From Zasmidium citrigriseum (Eukaryota; Ascomycota; Dothideomycetes; Mycosphaerellales; Mycosphaerellaceae), in the NCBI GenBank assembly GCA_002786025.1, contig NHNW01000018.1, positions 372,001 to 436,000 of the forward strand: 64,000 nucleotides of DNA. The letters are read 5' to 3'. Positions 26,241 through 37,049 of the stretch are shown piece after piece (the stretch's first letter is position 1; every line of letters starts with the position of its first letter). Below the pieces are notes generated by a model, which made no database searches, was not told the origin of the DNA, and saw nothing but the letters and a program-made list of their open reading frames with translations. Made by a program: the position numbers and the translations under genes.

Positions 26241-26474
26241 ATGGAGATGGCAATGCCGCCACCACCAGGACGAACTCCGCCCCGTCCTACCGCCGAGCAC
26301 ACCTACATCACAAACCTGCGGGTGGAGGCAGAGCGGCAGGCGGCTCACGACCAAGTGGTCCAGGAGGCTGTCCCTGTCGGCTTTCCTGGCCCTTGGGGGT
26401 GGACGTTCTGCGCTCTGCTCGCAGGTTTCTACTTGTGGTGCGCCTACAGACGTGACCGCAGGATTCTGTGGTGA
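26241..26474 (+). CDS. Possible small single-pass membrane protein
   Basis: A 77-codon frame starting MEMAMPPPPGRTPPRP. It has a Pro-rich N-terminus, a charged helical middle (VEAERQAAHDQVVQEAV) and one hydrophobic segment (WGWTFCALLAGFYLWCAY) followed by the positive tail RRDRRILW. This order is what a real small membrane protein would show, and the positive-after-membrane ending is suggestive. There is no known family, and the 5' part could be preceded by another exon beginning at the ATG near 26158. The antisense frame covering the same bases (26139-26618) looks less protein-like. Confidence is modest. Confidence 0.38.
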   Translation: MEMAMPPPPGRTPPRPTAEHTYITNLRVEAERQAAHDQVVQEAVPVGFPGPWGWTFCALLAGFYLWCAYRRDRRILW

Positions 26475-26883
26475 GGTAAGGTGAGTGCCACTGCGTTGTT
26501 CTATCATCCGCCAACGACCCTCTTCACCCCAGCATTGTTCGACCTCAATCCCCGTTCGTCGTTCCATCGATCGAGGCATCGATAGCAGCGTTGTTCGATG
26601 ATTGTTGCAATCGATCAAAGAGAAGAGGATGCTAACATGTCGTTGAAGCAGAAACGGAGCACACCCTCGCCGGCACGCTAGCAGTGAATTGCCAGCAACG
26701 ATTCGCTCGGTTGAGGGCGCTGCCGCCAGGATACAGGTTGCTAACCGAACTTAGACGGGATCCGCCTGCTCCTGCCCCGAATCCTCCCTGGCTTGGCTTG
26801 GCCCTGGCTGGCAACCTCGATCGTTGTTCTTTATTCAAATCTTTGCTCGACGCCCACCACCATCAACACCTCCGCCCGCCACC
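26475..26883. other. Promoter and leader of the repeat-protein gene
   Basis: No gene recognised in 409 bp. The start codon at 26884 has the good context GCCACCATG. Confidence 0.4.
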
Positions 26884-29800
26884 ATGCAAAGCTGGGCTCG
26901 TGCCGTCGCCAACATGTCTCCTCGACGGCGGCGGGACTTGGGCAACGGGCCATCAGAAATGGAACGCACCGCATCAAACGTCTCATCAAATGCATCAAGC
27001 GACATCCTCGTCGCCGGACCTACGCAAACAACGCCCCAAAACCACCAGGGCGCTTCCTCTGCAGCATCACATTCTTACCGACACAACCCTCCCGCGCTGA
27101 TGGAGGCCTCCGTCAAGGATGGACGATTGTCCGTTCGATTCAGCGCAGGCGTTGCGAGGGACAGGTTTCGGGGAATCATTCGCACCAAGCCGAAGCCCAT
27201 CTCACAGGCGTCCAGCATCTCACATCAACAGAACCTCATGTCCGAAATCGACGGAGATGAAGACTCGGCATACGGACCGAACCATCGAGGGACTTATTCG
27301 AAAGAATACACCCTCCTGCATCCTGACATCAAATGGGTCCATCGAGGCCAAGGCCGATACCTGCCAGCATCCGAAGTCAAGTCGGACAATCCCAACATAT
27401 CCCCAAGACCGACGAGGTGAGTACATAGAAGAATCGACTATATGTACTGCATATACTAACGATCTGGCAGACAAACAACCGAGAAGACGACGACCTCGGT
27501 GGCCTCGAGTGAGCTGATCCTGGACAAGATGTACCAGGCCTTGGCAGACCACTTCGACAACGCCAGACGAAAGCAGAATCCTATGGCCAAGCCCAACTGG
27601 AGCCCTTCGTTCAAGCACCAATTCAACCTCATCCTGAACCTCATCAAGACGACTCCCCGACACCAATGGCCCAAAGCCATCGAGCTCATCAACGATGCCG
27701 GCCAGCGAGAAATTGTGCGCAAGTGGAACAAAGCCATGGACGTCGACTTTCCCATGAGCAACGCCGCAGCAAACGCCCACACAAACGACGATGGTGCACG
27801 GACCAGGCTGTCACGGCAAGCCAAGACTGCCGTCCCTTCCATTGAGCAGAACCGGCGAAGCTCACGACTCACTGACGCTCCAGGCGGCGCCTTTTACGCT
27901 GAGGACGACGAGGGCGCCAGCGATAGTGACGACGAGCACGACCCAGACCGGACCTTCCGCAAGGAGTACGTCGAAGCCCATCCCAACGAAACCTTCCACC
28001 ACACCGGCAACGGCTGGTACAAACGAGGCTCCCGCTCTGAGTCTGATAAGCACTCCCGACGGCGAGACTCTAGCACCTCACACGCATACGCCATTCGCAA
28101 ATATAGCAGCAGCTCCATTTCGAGAGAGCAACTAGACCCGGGCCTCACTATTCACGCCGATGACCTACACAACTACCCTGGCATGACCTTCCACCACAAA
28201 GGCAACCGCTACTACAAACCTGGAATTGGGCCTACTGGCAAGCGTGGAAGCATTACTGTCGCAGCAGATGGTCATGTAATACGCCCAGACCGCAGACGCA
28301 GCAGCATTCAGGACGAGGAGGAAGTCGAGAGCGCCAAGACCCCAGCAGCGGCAAGTGCGAGCGACATGGCAGGCACATACAGCAAGGAATACATCCAGCT
28401 CCACCCAGAAATCGAATTCGTGCATCGAGGAGGAGGACGATACAGGCGTAGGAGCAGCCTCCTTGACGCCGGCACAGCCACACCTGCCGCATCTTCAGAG
28501 CGCCGCTCGAGCAAAGCCGAGATCAAGGAGTACGCAGAGTCACACATCAGTGATGAGTTCCGGAGAAGCGGCGGCAGCCGTCGGCGTGGCTCGAAAGCCA
28601 AAGTTGGCACGTGGAGTGATGAGCCAAGTGAATTATTCGACAAAGCTTATGTCGACGCACATGAAGACGAGGAATTCTACCACCGCGGGCAAGGCCGCTG
28701 GGCACGTGGCACTAGGCCTCCAAAACCTCCTACAAGCACTCAAGGCTCAGTTGAGGACATGGAACCTGAGCGACTTTACGACTCGAAGTACGTCCAGGAT
28801 CATCCCGAAGAGACCTTTCACCATCGCGGACAAGGCAAGTGGGCACGTGGAATGCCGCCACCAGGAAGCTCCAATAAGACTGCCGTCCGAGGACCAGGCG
28901 CACAAGACAAGATGGCCGCTTTGAGAGCCGTAGAAGACTCGGGACCCAAGCCACCACCAAAGACAGCTCTGCTCAGAAAGGATGAAGGCCCAGACAAGTG
29001 GCCAGATCTGAAGTGGCTGTACCGCGGCGGCGGCAAGTGGTGTCAGGTGTCTAAGGAAGACGCTGCTCGCATCAATTCTGGAGGCAAAAAGCCACGTGCA
29101 TTTGCCAGTCGAGCACGTGGTGATGGACCTGAGGCGCAGCTTCAGCGCGAGGCATTGGCTGCTGAGAAGAGAGCGAATGCTCTACAGAAGCCAGCAAGAG
29201 TTGTCAGGAAGCGTAGCGCACTCAACACCGCGGAGATGAGATCTAAGGGCTCTTCCAACTCGCAGTCCAAGGCGCCAACTCCTCGACCTCCGCTTCTACC
29301 ACCTGAGGAAGACAAGGTCACCGAAGAAGATCTGCCGAGTCTCTACAAAGACGAGTGGTCAGACACTGAGGCCGACGAGTTGGACGAGGCGGCCAAGATC
29401 ATGCACTTGGCCTACCGGCCAATCATAGGACCGGAGGCATTCGTGAAAGCATTGACGAAGCACGACCCAGCAGCCCGCTCAGTCGACTCACTGAAGCAGA
29501 TCGCCAGCAACGCACAGTGGGCACTTCAGCAGCTCCAAGACGAGTATCTCGCACTTGACGAGATCGTCGCCCGCAACCCCATGCAGGGTAAGAAAGAGCG
29601 CAAGCCCGTCAAAGGCGGCCGGCAGCCGGTGGAGAACGCCGTGTGGGAGGACAAGAAGGAAGCCACCCTCTACGACTACACCTTCGACCCACGCAAGATC
29701 GGCTACCAGGACCCCGACGCCCAGCGCATCGTCCGCGACGAAGAAGGCCGCGAGCTGCGCCGCCGCCGCAACCGCTACGGCCATGATCCCCACGCCACTG

Positions 29801-30444
29801 CGGTCGACTACGGCGACGGCGAAATGACCGCCAAGCGCACCATCAAACCCGTCTCCCGCTTCGACGGCGTCGTCGTCCAACCACCCCGCAAGCGCTCCCG
29901 CCTGAACAACATCGTCTCCAACGAGACCATAACGCCACCCGACGAAGAAGAACAAACCCCCAGCGCCACCCCCGACCGCGGCGCCACCCCCATCGCCCCC
30001 GAAGACTACCAACCCCCCTCCCGCGGCCGCTGGAAGAATCACGTCCCCAAGCGCGTCCTCCAACTCCGCGGCGACAGCGTCGGCTCAACCCGCAGCAACG
30101 ACGCCCCACCCTCAGGTTCCACCTCCCCCAAACCCACCGCCTCAGGCAGTGGAGGTGTCCGCAAAGGCCGTCCGCCAGGAAGTAAGAATCTCCACAAGCG
30201 CAAGGACGCAGGCATCAAGAAGGGGCCTCGTAAGCCGAAAGTCCCCCTTGGCGATGCTTTTACTTCGGCGCCTTCGAGTGTTGAGCCGGAGGCTGCGCCT
30301 ACGGGAACGGCGAGTGTGATGACTATACCGGCGATTATTGAGAATCCTCCGGATGATGTTCCTGCTGCTGCGGCGCCGGATCGGCCTATGGAGGTTAGTG
30401 CTGCGGCGGGCAGGGCGATGAGTTTGAATGAAATGGCTGAGTAA
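26884..30444 (+). CDS. Large nuclear-type protein with eight YxKxYxxxHP...HRGxGRW repeats and an AT-hook
   Basis: Two exons, 26884-27416 and 27471-30444, give 1,168 residues; the 54-bp intron has a clear ACTAAC branch point at ~27455-27460. Eight related segments of about 25 residues lie at bases ~27294, 27955, 28153, 28378, 28518, 28636, 28777 and 28986. The best copies read YSKEYIQLHPEIEFVHRGGG and YDSKYVQDHPEETFHHRGQG, each ending Arg/Lys-Trp/Tyr plus basic residues. After the third exon-2 quarter come an acidic helical region (SLYKDEWSDTEADELDEAAK) and conserved-looking TLYDYTFDPRKIGYQDPDAQ. Near the C-terminus GRPPGSKN is an AT-hook-like motif. Many basic clusters suggest a nucleus or chromatin location. 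I do not recognise a named family; the function is unknown. Confidence 0.85.
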
Positions 30445-32613
30445 GAACAGCCGGGATGAGAAGGCTGTGGATTGAGTTTGGGAGAGAGTTTGGAGCATTG
30501 ATATTCATGAGCATGATTGAGAACACGAAAGGGGAGAGAGCATGATTCATTCATTGGGCCGGCGTTCTCAGCGGCATTGCTTTTCAACACTCATGCATTG
30601 GAAGGCGTATTGGGAGCACGAGCTGCCAGTTGTGCTTCACAAGCTGTGAAGACAGAATGACGAGAACGTCGCAGATGTATCTATATGTATCATTATTAGT
30701 AACTAGCTCATTGACTTCAGCAATGTGAGCTTGGCGATTGGGAGGCACGATATTCGAACTTCGGAGAGGTTGGTTACGTTGTTGCAGGCCATGCTGTTAA
30801 GCGCATATGGATCCTTTTCTTTTATACCGTGAAGAGCTTCGGTGTATTTCCAGATCTATTTCGGGGGCCTTTGGACGGAAGCTTCAACTTTCGTATATTT
30901 GGCTGGAGAGTTCAGTATGTGATTTGAGAGTCATTCACTTGCCTTTTGCCAAGACTTCTTCAAAGTTCATTGCCAAATGAGTTTCTATGCTCATGGCGGG
31001 ATTTCAATCATGTGAGGGACGAATGGCCAGACTGAACCCGTTTTAGTCATCAGTGATACCAACTTGTCTGAGATCTGCCGTATCACCGTATCCTCTGACG
31101 AAGCTTTCGTGGTGTTTCAAGGTCAGGTCGGACAAAGATGTTGCCATTGCTTGTTCGAGACCACAGCATGCGCCTCGCCATCATCCCCTCGGGACGAAGG
31201 CAGAAAGCCGGTGGTGGCACTCATCGTCGAAACCCCCTCAATGTATCGAGGCTTTGGGGATGAAGTCGATGAAGTCGAAACACTCCTACCACCATCGTAA
31301 ATTCGTACATCATCACGCAAGACCATCCCTGCTGCTTCATCACTCAGCAGTCCCACCGGCAAGCATTGGCGACAGCCACCAACAATCACGGCAAGTCTTG
31401 GGGACTCCAACCAAACGAGCCATAACTCTCCGCTGTCAAGAAGGACGCGCAAACAGGTCCGGTACTTCTAGTCGTACGTCCAATAGATGAAAGCGAAGAT
31501 TGCGTGCGACATTTCTCCTGAGATTTGGCAGCAAGGTGGAAGATCTGCGGGCGTAGCAAGGCGAAACATAGGAGATGACGTCGTCTTGCTGCGCTCTTTT
31601 CTAGCACATCCTGGGTGTTTTGCGGTGTGTGAAACACGACTGCAACGATTGCATGTCACAAAGGTGAGAGGGTGAAGTTGGATGGATGGTGGGTTGAGGA
31701 GGACTGGAATGTTGACTTCGGTAAGGATTTTGTGTGAGAGCGCGGAGTGTGGGGCGGGCTGCGGGTGGGCTATACGCAGCTTGTTTGGGGAGGGGCGAAT
31801 CAACTGTTGCGCTGGATACAGGGGTCCACAGCAGGGTTGATGGTTGGGGTTGATGCAAGATCGGAAGGTACAGAGATGTTGCTGCCAGATGAGGACAGGA
31901 AGGTGCATTGATGACTTGAAGAAGGTACGCTGGACACGAACGTATCAACCCTTGATTGGACATATTGCAATTCATACTGCGAAAATCGGGAAAAGGAAAG
32001 TCGTTGAAGGATGAATTGAGATGTCTCGGCGGGCCTGTGCGTGCGACAGGAACAAGGTTTGCGACGGCGCAACGAATCTGTCGCGCGGACTCAAGCAAAT
32101 TGGCCACCAGCGGCGGCAGGCGAACGGCGACACGCAAGTTCGAAGTGTGACGAGATGCAGCAGGAGCTTGTTTAACAACTGCCAACTCTCCTGCGCCGGT
32201 TCTTCTGTAAATCTGGATACACCTGCTGTACACCTCTGCTCTGCATTGCATCTGCATCTGTCTGCGCCTGGCCCCGCAGCATTGGGATGCGCCGCGACGG
32301 CACCGCACATTCTTTGCGCCTCGCTTCGTCTGGAACTCCACTTGCACCCGCTCTCCAACTCCTTCAAGTGGCTGCCGCCTCCCACGTGCAGACACTCACC
32401 AAACTCCCTCACCCGCCGCTGGCTCGCACGCCATCCGCCCGTCGGCACCTCCCACCGCACGATATAACCACCCTGGAGTCCGCCTAGCCCAGACACGCAC
32501 CCGCACCCCTCCGCGCAAGCGCCAAGCTGGAGGAAAGCAAGGACTGGGTGTCAGAGAGCAGTCGCTCGTCTGATACCGACGACAACCACAACGACTCGTT
32601 CTCCCACCCGAGG
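30445..32613. other. Long intergenic region
   Basis: 2.2 kb without a supportable gene. The longest frame (minus strand 31601-32395) is rich in Ser, Pro, Cys and Arg, has no motif and no splice-consistent continuation. The right end probably holds the promoter and leader of the DUF3405 gene. Confidence 0.4.
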
Positions 32614-34773
32614 ATGAGAGAACGCTCGCGATGGCGGGACTGGCTACCCTTCCAGACCGGCAGAGGCGCCTACCAGCAGATCCCCTCGCTGTCCTTCGAG
32701 AGTCTTAATGGCGCGATACAGCTTGCTTCGCAGCAGCTGCCTCAGAATAATGTCTCCTGGCGCGAGAGGAGGAGGAAATGTGGTTTTGGCAAGATGTCGC
32801 TGTCAAAATCGATCATGCTGGCGATTGCGAGTATCGTGGTTCTGATGCTGCTGGGTGGTGGAGGGTACCACCACCACCAGAGGAAGATGAAGGAGAAGGA
32901 GAAGCCGAAGGATGTGCCGTACTTCTGGATGCACTACTTTCGCCTGAATGGCTTCTACAACGGCATTCGAACGCTTGTGCCATATTCGGAGTGGAAGCCA
33001 GAGAATGGATACAACAAGACTGAGCCTATGAGCCAGCAGACTTCACCGGAACAACTGAAAGTGTCGAATTCAGAACCTCCGCTCGATCCTGTTGTGTATA
33101 ACCCATACCCCGATTACTCGTCGCAACAGTACCTGGCAGACCATCATGCGGTGCACACCTGCTACCTGGACGAGGCAGAAACGATCCCCGTGCCGGATGT
33201 CTACGCATACCCTGGAGTCCCACAGCACATGGCTGAGCCATTCTATGGATCCTATGACACGCTTGGACTGGACGATAAGGTGTGCTTCGAACGATACGGC
33301 AGATACGGGGGATACGGCTTTGGCTATGAGGCTTCTGATGAAGGACCGAGCCCCGGGATGAACGCTGAGAACGCGGGAAGCGAAAAGATCTTCCAGCAAA
33401 TCAAGAACATCAACTACGACAACGTGGACTGGGGCTCAGCGCAGAAGCGATGCTACGAGAAGAACAAGGCCAGATTCGAGGACAGCCAGAGCAAGAAGCG
33501 AGTCGGACGGCAAGCATACGTGCTGCGAACCTGGACTGGCTACGAATATAGTCCGAACCAGATCGTTGCCTTGCGTGCCATGATCAACGAGCTGAGCTTG
33601 AAATCTGGAGGCGAGTACGACGTGCATTTCCTGGTCCATGTGAAGAACGACAGCATCCCCATCTGGGCCGACAAGAGCGTCTACCAGCAAACACTTGAGG
33701 AGAACGTTCCTCAAGAGTTCTGGGGCATCAGCACACTCTGGTCCGAAGTGCAGATGGAGATGCTCTACCCTCACCCATTCCCTGGCAACTTCGCCAACAT
33801 GGCTGGTAGCAAGCTGCATGGCGTGTATCGCAGTGCGCATTTCCCGTTGCAGTGGTTTGCTCAGCAGCATCCGGAGTACGACCATTTCTGGAACTGGGAG
33901 ATGGATCTGAGGTACACGGGCCACTATTACGAGTTCAACAACAAGATTGCCGAATGGGCCAAGAGTCAGCCACGGAAGGGTATGTGGGAACGTGCCCGGA
34001 GGTTCTACATCCCCAAGTACCACGGCAGCTGGAAGAACTTCACCGAGTTCGTTGAGTGGGAGACTGCGAACGTCGACATTGCGAAGAACGACCAAGTCAA
34101 GAGCGGGCCTGTACCGATTTGGGGTCCCGTCAAGGATTTTCCGAACATTGGAATGATGGAATCGCCCGAGGGGACGACTCCACCCACATCCTACGAGGAA
34201 GATAACTACGAGTGGGGCGTTGGCGAGGAAGCTGATCTGATGGTCTTTAACCCAATCTTCGATCCGGCATTGACGAATTGGGTCTTCAGCTGGGACATCT
34301 CTGGATATGGCGACCAAACGCTACCACCTCCACCCCGCCGAGCGGCCATCATCACGGTGGCCCGCCTCTCGAAACGACTGCTGGACACGATGCACAAGGA
34401 GACCTGGCACATGCGGCATACCATGTTCCCTGAAATGTGGCCCCCGTCGGTCGCCATGCACCATGGTCTCAAAGCCGTGTACGTCCCCCATCCCGTCTAC
34501 TTCGACCGCGACTGGGACCTCGAATACATGAACCAGATTTTCAACTATCCAAAAGAAATATGGGACTCGCCCTTCGGCTGGGGCGAGCACAATATGCTTG
34601 GAAGCAGCTTCTACTACAACAGCGGCTTCAGCGGAGCGCTGTGGAGAAGATGGCTAGGCCAGTGGGAGAACGGCGAAGGCGGACGAGTGCACGAGGAAGA
34701 AGGCACAGGTCGAATGTGCTTGAGAGGGACTCTCCATCATCCGATCAAGCACGAGAAGGGACCTGAAGGATAA
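32614..34773 (+). CDS. DUF3405 type II membrane protein, probable Golgi glycosyltransferase-like
   Basis: From the first in-frame ATG (MRERSRWRDWLPFQTGRG) this is 719 residues in one exon. The frame is open upstream back to a TAG at 32485 without another ATG, so an extra 5' exon cannot be excluded. A short basic cytoplasmic part is followed by one membrane anchor (~residues 65-85, KSIMLAIASIVVLMLLGGGG) and a long lumenal domain with YVLRTWTGYEY, HFLVHVKND, FWNWEMDLRYTGHYYEF and YYNSGFSGALWRRW, features of the fungal DUF3405 family (PF11885). The ExD-like WEMD pattern and topology suggest glycan processing in the Golgi. That role is inference; no member has been characterised to my knowledge. 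Confidence 0.88.
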   Translation: MRERSRWRDWLPFQTGRGAYQQIPSLSFESLNGAIQLASQQLPQNNVSWRERRRKCGFGKMSLSKSIMLAIASIVVLMLLGGGGYHHHQRKMKEKEKPKDVPYFWMHYFRLNGFYNGIRTLVPYSEWKPENGYNKTEPMSQQTSPEQLKVSNSEPPLDPVVYNPYPDYSSQQYLADHHAVHTCYLDEAETIPVPDVYAYPGVPQHMAEPFYGSYDTLGLDDKVCFERYGRYGGYGFGYEASDEGPSPGMNAENAGSEKIFQQIKNINYDNVDWGSAQKRCYEKNKARFEDSQSKKRVGRQAYVLRTWTGYEYSPNQIVALRAMINELSLKSGGEYDVHFLVHVKNDSIPIWADKSVYQQTLEENVPQEFWGISTLWSEVQMEMLYPHPFPGNFANMAGSKLHGVYRSAHFPLQWFAQQHPEYDHFWNWEMDLRYTGHYYEFNNKIAEWAKSQPRKGMWERARRFYIPKYHGSWKNFTEFVEWETANVDIAKNDQVKSGPVPIWGPVKDFPNIGMMESPEGTTPPTSYEEDNYEWGVGEEADLMVFNPIFDPALTNWVFSWDISGYGDQTLPPPPRRAAIITVARLSKRLLDTMHKETWHMRHTMFPEMWPPSVAMHHGLKAVYVPHPVYFDRDWDLEYMNQIFNYPKEIWDSPFGWGEHNMLGSSFYYNSGFSGALWRRWLGQWENGEGGRVHEEEGTGRMCLRGTLHHPIKHEKGPEG

Positions 34774-37049
34774 AATGAGGAGGCTTTCGATGCTTTGACT
34801 TGCGGCGTTCAAGCGGGTTGCGAACTGAAGTACTGTGTGATTGGCATTTTCATGTACGGCGTTGGCGGCGATCAGTGAAGGATGAGTGCATCTGTTGGGT
34901 ACTTGGCAAGGTCTGGATACCACGGACCGATACCACAGAGTATGTTGTACATATATGAGGGACTCACTTCTCTCTTGCTGGAAAGAGATGGGTGTTATGA
35001 GGGCGCAGAAGGGGAAGCATGGGATAGAGATATAGGTACTGCTGGGACTGATACCACGCTATTTTAATGATGATTACACGTACTGCTGCAGTGGAGCTTT
35101 CCTTGGTCAAAAGATGTCAGAGGAGGGGAGCGAGTCGGAAGGGAGCCGAGACCTTGAGTCCCATGAGAAGTACGGAGTACATTAGTCCTTACTCCTAACT
35201 AGATTGCCTGTAAGTGGCTTATCCCAGGAGAAAGGAAGCTCAAAAAGGCCAATATCAAGAGAATGTCAAAGCAGTGAGATATTTGCGTGCTATTAAGCAA
35301 GTCGATAGCCCACGAGCCATTCCACGGTTGAGGGTACACGAGCATTGCACGGAACAAGATCTTGAACACATATTGTCACGGATGTCGGTTTCGACATTCA
35401 GAGGCTTGTCTCGTTCTTCTGCTGCTATTGGTGCTAGAGTATAGGATGCTTGTAACGTGACGTGAGCCCTCCGCTTCATGGGAGCCATTCATTCACCAAC
35501 AAGCTGTAGGCTGCATAATCATATGCGCGTGGCAGGATCCGAGATGCGAGAAGTATATGCCACGTTCTTGCGATCCCAACACATCCTCTCCCGATTCTCA
35601 TGCTTCAGCGTTATCTCATGACGTCTGTGATCCGGATGCTTCTCATTTTCCGTTTCATTCAAACGCTTCAAGCGATGTTTGATATTTTTGGCCCCCGTTG
35701 CGGCAGGAGCTCGTGCTTTGTTACCGACGTCACCCTGCATGAAAGCCTTGGCTCCACAGTGACGCCGCAGTGCATCAGATCTATGGTGAAAGTTTATGGT
35801 ATTAAACGTATATCGTTTCAGCGTCTACGATGTGGACGAGATGTTGCGATCGAGGAGGTGGTGATGGTGAGATGACGATGCGGGAACGGAGCGAGAGAAG
35901 GAGTTGAGGATTTCACATGTTTCGGATTGCTTCGGGGAGGTGAGTAATTGATGAGGCCAGCAGTACCGGTATAGGTTTGTCGTGCAGTTTTAGTCAGTCA
36001 GATGTGGTGGTGGTTGTCAGCTGGAGAGAAGAGAGATTTGATAGGGAGCGTTCCGGAGCCGGGTTGAGGGAGTTGTGGGAGTCCGAGATCCGCGCCTTGC
36101 CGCGAGTAGCCAGTGCTTGCCATGTGTCTTGGAGGGAAGGTGTGAAGAGTGAGACCTGAATCTTCTGTTCTTCATCACTTTGATATTGCGTCCTTGACCC
36201 TGCAGAGGAACCGACATCTCGCACATCCTAACTAACTAGCGGCTGAAAGACGAGGCCTGCCGCGTGGAAAGGTCGCCGCAATCTTCACAATCGCAACGCT
36301 TCAGGTCCCACGCCGGCGATCTAGGGACACGAGCAATCAAGACCACGCAGAGGTACAAGGCACATTAGCCAGGTGTGGAGATAGCGGGTGCTTCAGTGCT
36401 TGCTTCTGGGGAGAGAGCGCATCATCGCGCCCATGATGCGAACGATTGAGGTCAGTTGCAGCACTCCTTTCATCATCTTTCATGACGTGCGCCAGCCCAC
36501 ACTGCAGCCCACCTTGCCGTCGTGTCCGCTCCGCGCTGCTGCAGCAGCCCCGTACCGCACAGGCCGCCATCACCAGCGTCACCGTCGCTATCCATGGAGG
36601 ATCGAAGAGCCCGGCGAGAGGCAGCCGAGCGGATGACGGACGCAGTACCAGCTCGCCCCTTCGCCCAAAGCAGCCGGGGGCGCCTGCTGTGAAGTCGAGC
36701 GTGCAGGCGCTCCTTCTTTGTGTTGCCGGCCGCATGACGTAGGGCTTGGCGGGCAGGCGCATCCATCACAACTTCCAACTTGCAGGCGACGAGGCGACGA
36801 TCCATGCCGGCTGCATCATCACCACCCAACACTGACCACCGCCCAATCCCAATCTCTACCACTGCTGCTGCTGCTGCTCGACCTCGCCGTCACCACATTC
36901 ACCACCTCTTCTCTTGCTATTGCACCCTTCCCTCTTGCTTCCGCGACACCCACCTTCACCACCGCCGCCCGCTCTCTGGCCCCCGCCATTGTCTACTCTC
37001 CGCTTGCTCTCTCCGCCGGGCCTGTGACGCCCGCACCGGCTAATCCGTC
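34774..37049. other. Long intergenic region upstream of the kinase
   Basis: 2.3 kb with no supported gene. A short (CTG)n tract lies around 36860-36878. The last 250 bp are C/T-rich with many ACC and CAC triplets, typical of a long fungal 5' leader; signalling-kinase genes often carry such leaders. Confidence 0.4.

Noticed and set aside
29488..30063. 191-codon Gly/Val-rich minus-strand frame
   Set aside because: Antisense to the repeat protein's C-terminal half.
31601..32395. 264-codon minus-strand frame in a gene-free region
   Set aside because: Low-complexity Ser/Pro/Arg/Cys mix, no domain and no plausible splice partners.
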